Assembly (NCBI GenBank): GCA_026770585.1
Contig: MU646646.1
Coordinates: forward strand, 365,481 to 375,848
Direction: 5' to 3'
Source of the DNA: Baffinella frigidus
Taxonomy: Eukaryota > Cryptophyceae > Cryptomonadales > Baffinellaceae
Length of the DNA: 10,368 bases
Part shown: one piece after another, positions 6,541 to 10,368 of the stretch
Layout: every line of letters begins with the position of its first letter
How positions within the stretch are numbered: the stretch's first letter is position 1
Notes under the pieces: generated by a model
Told to the model about the DNA's origin: nothing
Seen by the model: only the letters and a program-made list of their open reading frames with translations
Database searches by the model: none
Program-made: the position numbers and the translations under genes

Positions 6541-6609
6541 GTTACCTTTTCCGTAGGAAGCCCCCCCATGTTCCTACGGGTTGCCTACCGTAGGGTCGTA
6601 GGTCTTATC
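6541..6609 (+). repeat. Family E copy E1
   Basis: GTTACCTTTTCCGTAGGAAG, CCCCCCC, TTCCTACGG, TTGCCTACCGTAGGGTCGTA, GGTCTTATC. CCGTAGGAA pairs with TTCCTACGG as a hairpin, followed by a second CCTACCGTAGGG palindrome. Another copy is at 8554-8621. The following AGCGGACTTCGAAGGGATTT (from 6625) also recurs near E2, but inverted. Confidence 0.75.
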
Positions 6610-6674
6610 CGACCACCCCTCAAAGCGGACTTCGAAGGGATTTTGAATAAAAACTGTTTAAACTGAGCGGGGTG

Positions 6675-6696
6675 GCTTCGTACGAAGCTTCGTACG
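6675..6696. repeat. 20-bp palindrome TCGTACGAAGCTTCGTACGA
   Basis: A perfect 20-bp palindrome following GGCT. A related CGTACGAAGCTCGTACG lies at about 6498, so the two may be ends of one composite element spanning E1. Confidence 0.7.
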
Positions 6697-6697
6697 A

Positions 6698-7015
6698 CCT
6701 CGACAAGAAGGAACTTCAAGAAACATGTTCGTTTTTTGTTTGTTTTCGAGATGCAAGGTGTGCGCCCGTGTGGTAAAGATGACGACAAGATCGATTATTT
6801 GTCACGTCCCCTAACCTCCCCTCCTTTTACGGATGCTGTTCTCGCCATTTGACTGTTCCCGTCGGTTCCCGTCCATCTATCAATCACCCGGCGATTCACA
6901 GAGTCAAGAGGTGTCTCCAAGAAGTGCTATCGTGCCACATCCCTTTCACATCCCTTCACAAGAGCTGGACCGTCCTTCCGTTTCAAGAACCCCCCTCGAT
7001 CGCCGCCACGCGCCG
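6698..7015. promoter_or_regulatory. Presumed 5' region of the 7016 gene
   Basis: This lies between the palindrome cluster and the ATG at 7016. The frame is open back to 6833, but codon use before about 7000 is not GC3-rich, so it is more likely 5' UTR and promoter than coding. No TATA box could be fixed. The upstream copy of the CCTCCTTTTACGGATGCT repeat lies inside it. Confidence 0.35.
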
Positions 7016-7396
7016 ATGACGCCTGCCAAGAACGCCGCTTCCGACGAGCCGCACACGAGCCTTCTCACCCAGCTCCTCAAGGCTGTGAAGGTCGCCCACG
7101 AAAGGGAGGAAGCTGCTCGCCGCGGCACGAGGGACTCGCAGCGCCTCGTGGCGCACGACCACGTGCTCGTGCAGTGCCGGCGCGGCCGCATGCTCTCCGA
7201 CATCGTGCCGATGCACAGCAGCTTCGACGAGAACGCGCCGTCGTCGTGTCAACGAAGCACTCGGCCACCTGTGGTGTGCCATGAGAATGTGATGTCTCGT
7301 GGCGTCAGGATCGCGCTTTGCGAGATCAGCGCGCCCACAAACCCACCCACCGATGAAGATTGCTCGAGCACTGCCTCGGCTAGTTGGGCAAAGTAG
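7016..7396 (+). CDS. Hypothetical 126-residue protein, coiled-coil-like N-terminal half
   Basis: The chosen ATG has context GCCGATGAC and coincides with the onset of strongly GC-ending codons, which last to about 7250. The product begins MTPAKNAASDEPHTSLLTQL; residues 15-45 (LLTQLLKAVKVAHEREEAARR) look helical and charged, possibly a short coiled coil. Residues 50-75 are basic then acidic (VQCRRGRMLSDIVPMHSSFDEN). The last 45 residues have less biased codons and may be read-through past a splice donor. TAG is followed 73 bases later by AATAAA. An upstream in-frame ATG at 6833 would give 187 residues but is less likely. No family recognised; location and role unknown. Confidence 0.45.
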   Translation: MTPAKNAASDEPHTSLLTQLLKAVKVAHEREEAARRGTRDSQRLVAHDHVLVQCRRGRMLSDIVPMHSSFDENAPSSCQRSTRPPVVCHENVMSRGVRIALCEISAPTNPPTDEDCSSTASASWAK

Positions 7397-7469
7397 AACG
7401 TTGATAAGAAGTGTAAGCATATATATAATGAGACGGACCGGCCTGGCCTGGCCGAGTGTAAGGAGTTGA

Positions 7470-7475
7470 AATAAA
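7470..7475 (+). terminator. AATAAA polyadenylation signal
   Basis: An exact AATAAA hexamer 73 bases after the TAG at 7394-7396 and before the GA microsatellite. The position suits the 3' end of the 7016 gene. Confidence 0.55.
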
Positions 7476-7517
7476 GCTGAGCCAACGAACAACCCCCGTG
7501 CGTGTGAACAAAGCACC

Positions 7518-7537
7518 GAGCGAGAGAGAGAGCGAGC

Positions 7538-7575
<38 letters not shown>

Positions 7576-7602
7576 GAGAGAGAAAGCGAGAGAGAGAGAG
7601 AA

Positions 7603-7656
<54 letters not shown>

Positions 7657-7741
7657 CGCGCGCGCGAGAGAGAGAGAAAGAACGAGAGAGCGAGAGAGAA
7701 AGAGAGGGAGGGAGGGAGGGCGGGAGGGAGAGAGAGAGAGA
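7518..7741 (+). repeat. (GA)n-type microsatellite
   Basis: About 220 bases of almost pure purine-rich dinucleotide repeat, mostly GAGA with GAGC, GAAA and GACA variants, a CGCGCG break at about 7659 and GGGA units near the end. The long open frames across it, Arg/Glu on one strand and Ser/Leu on the other, are artefacts of the repeat. Purine/pyrimidine mirror symmetry allows triplex (H-DNA) formation. Confidence 0.95.
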
Positions 7742-7755
7742 CGCTTCCGCCCATA

Positions 7756-7862
7756 CAGGAGTAAATCGAACTTAAGAACACGCTCCCTACTGTAGACCAA
7801 ACCCTAGGAACCTGGGGTGTCGCAGGGTGGGGGAGCGTATCCTTAAATTGGAGGTACCCCTG
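7756..7862. mobile_element. Family C element, copy C2
   Basis: 107 bp between TA dinucleotides (7754-7755, 7863-7864). Counting the TA, the two ends pair over 34 positions with 27 matches: TACAGGAGTAAATC, AACTTAAGAACACGCTCCC on the left and the complement of TACAGGGGTACCTC, AATTTAAGGATACGCTCCC on the right. The terminal decamer resembles family B while TTAAGAACAC matches C1. It starts 14 bases after the GA tract and is separated from B4 by GCCC plus the TA sites. Confidence 0.75.
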
Positions 7863-7870
7863 TAGCCCTA

Positions 7871-7987
7871 CAGGGGTACCTCGCTCATGAGAAACCGCCT
7901 CCCGCTAGGACCCTACGGTAGGGCTATGCCTAGAGCCCTATGGTAGTCCTATGGGGGGGGCAGTTTCTTATGAGCGAGGTACCCCTG
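7871..7987 (+). mobile_element. Family B pogo-like MITE, copy B4
   Basis: 117 bp, TA at 7869-7870 and 7988-7989, ends CAGGGGTACCTCGCTCATGA and TTATGAGCGAGGTACCCCTG. The interior reads CGCTAGGACCCTACGGTAGG then GCTATGCCTAGAGCCCTATGG. The stem has several mismatches (AAACCGCC facing GGCAGTTT), so it is less symmetric than B3. Confidence 0.9.
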
Positions 7988-8114
7988 TACTCCATGCACT
8001 CCGCAATTTCAACACTTGCGCAAGACTCACACGTGCCGTGCGCCCACAACACCGATGGACCCAAAACCCTAGGACCCCAAACCTCACAAGCCTCCTGGAT
8101 CGTGCGCGCTCGTA

Positions 8115-8214
8115 TCCCTTAAGTGCCCAGTAGGCTCATACGCCCTACGGTAGGGCCCTAGGACCTGCCTAGGGCGAGTTAGGGTGAATATTCACCCTAT
8201 GGGCACTTGAGAGA
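8115..8214 (+). mobile_element. Family A MITE-like element, copy A6
   Basis: TA at 8113-8114, left end TCCCTTAAGTGCCCAGTAGG, right end TATGGGCACTTGAGAGA without a following TA. Compared with the other copies, GTGGCC has become GTGCCC and the opposite arm has become GGGCAC, a paired change. The central palindrome is AGGGTGAATATTCACCCT (8181-8198), different from all other copies. Confidence 0.8.
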
Positions 8215-8268
8215 GGTCCTAGGCAGGTCCTAGGGCCCTACGGTAGGGCGTATATACGCCTAAGGAAT
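8215..8268 (-). repeat. Inverted partial family A sequence fused to A6
   Basis: GGTCCTAGGCAGGTCCTAGG followed by GCCCTACGGTAGGGCGTATA is the reverse complement of the left interior of family A. It pairs base for base with 8138-8174 inside A6, so A6 and this segment form a long hairpin of roughly 38 pairs. Confidence 0.75.
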
Positions 8269-8394
8269 AGAACACAATACATCTGCACACACCCCCCCTC
8301 TGGGGATACTAAATCTCCTGCAGCATAGCCGGACTTTACCATAGAAATACGGGACTGTGTCCCCAGAGTCCCTTCGTACATCCACACAGCGGGC
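8269..8394. other. Spacer with a small inverted repeat
   Basis: CTCTGGGGA (8298-8306) pairs with TCCCCAGAG (8360-8368). Nothing coding is visible. Confidence 0.45.
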
Positions 8395-8396
8395 TA

Positions 8397-8515
8397 CAGG
8401 GGCACCTCGCTCATAAGAAACCAACCCCCCCTAGGACCCTACAGCAGACCTATGCCTAGGGCCCTACGGTGGTCCTAGGGAGGGGGGGCAGTTTCTTATG
8501 AGCGAGGTACCCCTG
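8397..8515 (+). mobile_element. Family B pogo-like MITE, copy B5
   Basis: 119 bp, TA at 8395-8396 and 8516-8517, ends CAGGGGCACCTCGCTCATAA and TTATGAGCGAGGTACCCCTG. It carries CCTAGGGCCCTACGG at 8455-8469, the exact complement of the family A 15-mer. Confidence 0.9.
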
Positions 8516-8553
8516 TACACAGGGAAAAAAGCGTCAGAATGAAGGCATTTCCG

Positions 8554-8621
8554 GCTACCTTATCCGTAGGAACCCCCCCTGTCCCGACAAATTGCCTACT
8601 GTAGGGTCCGTAGGTCTTATC
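8554..8621 (+). repeat. Family E copy E2
   Basis: GCTACCTTATCCGTAGGAAC, CCCCCC, ATTGCCTACTGTAGGGTCCG, TAGGTCTTATC. It matches E1 in order and spacing, but the first hairpin partner (TTCCTACGG in E1) is degraded. Downstream, TCAAAATCCCCTCCAAGTCC (from 8635) is the reverse complement of the segment that follows E1. Confidence 0.75.
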
Positions 8622-8675
8622 GCTGATGGGTTAATCAAAATCCCCTCCAAGTCCGCTGTGTGGAGCGTGCAGAGT

Positions 8676-8731
8676 GGGTTTTAGAGGTAAGGGTTTAGGG
8701 TTCGGGGTTGAGGGCTGAGGGTTGAGGGTTT
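8676..8731 (+). repeat. Short degenerate TTTAGGG/TTGAGGG array
   Basis: GGGTTTTAGAGGTAAGGG, TTTAGGG, TTCGGGG, TTGAGGG, CTGAGGG, TTGAGGG. About seven decayed telomere-like units immediately before B6. Confidence 0.75.
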
Positions 8732-8754
8732 GACGTCTTTCTAGGAAAAGGGTA

Positions 8755-8874
8755 CAGGGTTACCTCGCTCACATTAAACTGCCCCTCTCCTAGGACCCTA
8801 CAGTAGGCCTATGCCTAGGGCCCTATGGTGGTCCTAGGGGGGGGGGGCAGTTTCTTATGAGCGAGGTTCCCCTG
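8755..8874 (+). mobile_element. Family B pogo-like MITE, copy B6
   Basis: 120 bp, TA at 8753-8754 and 8875-8876, ends CAGGGTTACCTCGCTCA and TGAGCGAGGTTCCCCTG. The stem AAACTGCC (8776-8783) pairs with GGCAGTTT (8846-8853): a T-A pair where B2 has C-G and B3 has A-T. The interior keeps CCTAGGACCCTACAGTAGG and CCTAGGGCCCTATGG. Confidence 0.9.
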
Positions 8875-8887
8875 TATCTCAACCATT

Positions 8888-8935
8888 CCTAAACCCCAAA
8901 CCCTACCCTAACCATAAACCCTACCTGAACCTTAC
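8888..8935 (-). repeat. Degenerate CCCTAAA array
   Basis: CCTAAACCCCAAACCCTACC, CTAACCATAAACCCTACCTG. Telomere-like units on the opposite strand to those at 8676-8731, so the two arrays face each other across B6. Confidence 0.7.
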
Positions 8936-8944
8936 CGGGCCCTA

Positions 8945-9120
8945 CAGGGATACCTTGTGTACAAGAACCCGTAACTTAAGAACACGGAACGGATTCGATC
9001 TCTATGTGTTCTTAATTTAGTACCACGAGGGTTGACTAGTCAACCCTCTGGTACTTATTCAAGAACACGACGACCGACCGACCCTCGAGCAAGGGTGTTC
9101 TTGTAGGCGAAGTATCCCTG
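8945..9120. mobile_element. Family C element, copy C1, with three enclosed hairpins
   Basis: 176 bp between TA dinucleotides (8943-8944, 9121-9122); ends CAGGGATACCTTG and CGAAGTATCCCTG. Inside are three hairpins in order: TTAAGAACAC (8976-8985) with GTGTTCTTAA (9006-9015); a 9020-9054 hairpin holding a perfect 22-bp palindrome (9027-9048) centred on CTAG; and CAAGAACAC (9060-9068) with GTGTTCTTG (9095-9103). The outer ends resemble family B but the interior does not. No protein is encoded. Confidence 0.8.
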
Positions 9121-9122
9121 TA

Positions 9123-9256
9123 CAGTGACAAAGGAGTCTCTCTCGCTCTCTCCATGTTTTAAGTTTGGTAGTTCCACGTCATGTAAATGCCACCCCAAAC
9201 AGGCTACGCAGCTTCGTACATGTAGTAGGCTGACAATTGCTAGCTCTGTCCGAGTA
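9123..9256. other. Unassigned spacer
   Basis: Mixed sequence between C1 and F pair 3 with a short CT-rich run near 9137. The open frame crossing it runs into the F arm and has no domain. Confidence 0.4.
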
Positions 9257-9330
9257 AAGCATGGCCTTTCTACAGAACAAGTTCCGGTGTCCGCCTATGG
9301 TGGGAGTTAAAAGAATCTAAAGGACCTAAA
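9257..9330 (-). repeat. Family F left arm (pair 3, most complete)
   Basis: AAGCATGGCCTTTCTACAGA, ACAAGTTCCGGTGTCCGCCT, ATGGTGGGAGTTAAAAGAAT, CTAAAGGACCTAAA: a nearly full reverse complement of the F unit. It faces 9394-9470 across about 63 bases. Confidence 0.85.
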
Positions 9331-9393
9331 TCTGGGCGCGTCAATATCAGGTTTAGAGCAGGGGGTTCAGTACATATTGAATACATGTAGACG

Positions 9394-9470
9394 TCCTTTA
9401 GGTCCTTTAGGTTCTTTGAGCTCCCAACATAGGCGGACACCGGAAATTGTTCAGTAGAAAGGCCATGCTT
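9394..9470 (+). repeat. Family F right arm (pair 3)
   Basis: TCCTTTAGGTCCTTTAGGTT, GAGCTCCCAACATAGGCGG, ACACCGGAAATTG, TAGAAAGGCCATGCTT. With 9257-9330 it makes one palindromic element of about 214 bp; homology ends at ATGCTT on both sides, which may mark the element's end. Confidence 0.85.
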
Positions 9471-9547
9471 CTAATTGTATTTTATGACGGGCCCAACTTT
9501 CCTCAGACGCTGCTAGAACTAGGCCCCTGTGGTGTTCCCAGAAAAGG

Positions 9548-9712
9548 CATCCATGCGACGATGGCCTGTGTATCAAATTGGCCTGTTTTCAAAGTCAACT
9601 TACCCACAAATCTGGCAACTTTGCGCGGATTCCGAACCTAAACACTTTTAGAAGAGCAGAAATAATAGAAAGACGTAATAGATTTGATACACAGGTCATC
9701 GTCGCGTGGATG
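9548..9712. repeat. Inverted repeat with 31-bp arms
   Basis: The left arm 9548-9578 (CATCCATGCGACGATGGCCT, then GTGTATCAAAT) pairs with the right arm 9682-9712 (ATTTGATACACAGGTCATCG onward) with two mismatches. The interior of about 100 bases has no coding signal. It has no similarity to families A-F and may be a further foldback element. Confidence 0.8.
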
Positions 9713-9797
9713 TAGTTTCCAGTTCGAGGTGCCACTCTATTGACCTTGAGGGGTTTCTTGCGAGGTATTACAGACGCACCCCTCGCGCAAGGGGACA
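9713..9797. other. Spacer with a small CTTGCGAGG hairpin
   Basis: CTTGCGAGG at about 9760 faces CCTCGCGCAAG at about 9782. No T-run or gene is nearby, so no role is assigned. Confidence 0.4.
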
Positions 9798-9893
9798 GGG
9801 TTTTAGGGTTTAGGGTTTAGGGTGTAGGGTTTAGGGTTTAGGGTTTAGGGTTTAGGGTTTAGGGTTTAGGGTTTAGGGTTTAGGGTCAGGGTT
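9798..9893 (+). repeat. Clean interstitial TTTAGGG array
   Basis: About 13 heptamers, nearly all exact TTTAGGG, with one GTGTAGGG variant and a short degenerate end (GGGTCAGGGTTGAGG). This is the best-preserved telomere-like array in the window. Confidence 0.95.
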
Positions 9894-10279
9894 GAGGATT
9901 TTTCTCCAGACAGCGTGTAAAACCAGGGGTTGGGTACATTTGCTACACATTTCCCCCTGAAACTTTCGGTCCGAGACATGTTCTCGAATAGAAACGTGCA
10001 GTGACCTCGAAGGGCGCGTGTGAGAGATTTTGTTCTCCCGGAGAACATTCATTAGAACGTTTCATGATTTCAATTTGCTTTCTCCTTTTTCGCGTGGGAA
10101 AAAAGGTATTCTCCCCGATTCGTCATTTGTGCTTTCAATTTGATTTCTCTTTTTTTATGGCGCTCCTCGCCCTCTTGGAGCCTCGAATCTCGCACCAATT
10201 TCCGCTTCTCTTTTTTCATTGTGGTCGAGTGCCCCTCTAGATGCTTTCAGCAACTTACGTAGATAGGGGTCCGCCTAGC
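9894..10279. other. Intergenic stretch with pyrimidine-rich direct repeats
   Basis: TTTCAATTTGCTTTCTCC at 10068 recurs as TTTCAATTTGATTTCTCT at 10133, and a looser third copy (CAATTTCCGCTTCTCTTTTT) begins at about 10196. TGTTCTCCCGGAGAACA at about 10030 is a near-perfect palindrome. The 79-codon open frame here starts with GTG and has no recognisable domain, so it is not called. Confidence 0.5.
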
Positions 10280-10283
10280 TATA

Positions 10284-10368
<85 letters not shown>
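10280..10368. repeat. (AT)n microsatellite, cut by the window end
   Basis: About 88 bases of alternating AT with one GT slip at 10289-10290; it continues to the last base, so its true length is unknown. Confidence 0.95.

Larger units (their letters stand above)
6384..6837 (+). repeat. Direct repeats flanking the palindrome cluster
   Basis: CCTCCTTTTACGGATGCT occurs exactly at 6384-6401 and 6820-6837. Weaker matches lie upstream of both (GGTAAAG at 6357 and 6772, TTTGTCA at 6372 and 6798), so the duplicated unit may be about 50-65 bp. The 418 bases between contain E1 and the CGTACG palindromes. Confidence 0.7.

Noticed and set aside
7249-7800. Long minus-strand frames rich in Ser/Leu and a plus-strand Arg/Glu frame across the GA tract
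   Set aside because: They are direct translations of the dinucleotide repeat and have no non-repeat domain.
298-8874. CRISPR array made of the repeated palindromic units
   Set aside because: The units are irregularly spaced, belong to several families, are flanked by TA and lie in a eukaryotic context without cas genes.
10001-10240. A 79-codon plus-strand frame
   Set aside because: It starts at GTG, crosses the pyrimidine-rich direct repeats and its Phe/Leu content reflects those T-rich runs.

Overview
This window looks like a nuclear, gene-poor and repeat-dense stretch of a protist genome, most likely an alga. The reasons are arrays of the plant/alga-type telomere heptamer TTTAGGG (CCCTAAA on the other strand), GC-rich coding patches next to an AATAAA poly(A) signal, a eukaryotic C2H2 zinc finger, and long (GA)n and (AT)n microsatellites. 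There are no bacterial operons, no tRNA or rRNA genes and no CRISPR array. I cannot name the species; a stramenopile, dinoflagellate or other TTTAGGG-bearing alga would fit.

Most of the sequence is short palindromic repeats. I see at least six families. Family A (six copies, about 101 bp) has TCCCTTAAGTGG termini and family B (six copies, 117-120 bp) has CAGGGGTACCTCGC termini; both sit between TA dinucleotides, as expected of Tc1/mariner/pogo-type MITEs. Family C (176 and 107 bp) has related CAGGGRTAC termini but a different interior with several hairpins. Family D (11-159) is a single hairpin. Family E occurs twice (6541, 8554). Family F is a ~75-95 bp sequence found singly or as facing inverted pairs (1920/2257, 4056/4494, 9257/9394). 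The clearest unusual signal is that different copies of A and B carry different but internally complementary base pairs in their stems, so the hairpin is conserved better than its sequence. A 15-mer, CCGTAGGGCCCTAGG, is also shared by families with unrelated ends.

Layout: 1-1140, hairpin D, a short tandem repeat and two A elements around G-rich filler. 1141-3015, GGGAATTCCC palindromes, F pair 1 with B1 nested in it, the tandem A3/A4 pair and B2. 3016-3846, a degenerate telomere-like tract split by an F copy. 3847-5125, F pair 2, B3, A5 and a short TTTAGGG array. 5170-5980, minus-strand coding remnants: a C2H2 zinc finger with one and a half fingers, flanked by two diverged copies of an acidic domain. 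6160-6840, a cluster of very short palindromes and E1 between direct repeats. 7016-7475, a probable small plus-strand gene with a poly(A) signal. 7518-9125, the GA tract followed by C2, B4, A6, B5, E2, B6 and C1. 9257-10368, F pair 3, a further inverted repeat, a clean TTTAGGG array and an (AT)n tract running off the end.

The two gene loci have no visible functional link. The window is best read as an accessory, possibly subtelomeric or once-subtelomeric, landing zone for non-autonomous hairpin transposons. No transposase gene is present, so any mobility would have to be supplied from elsewhere.
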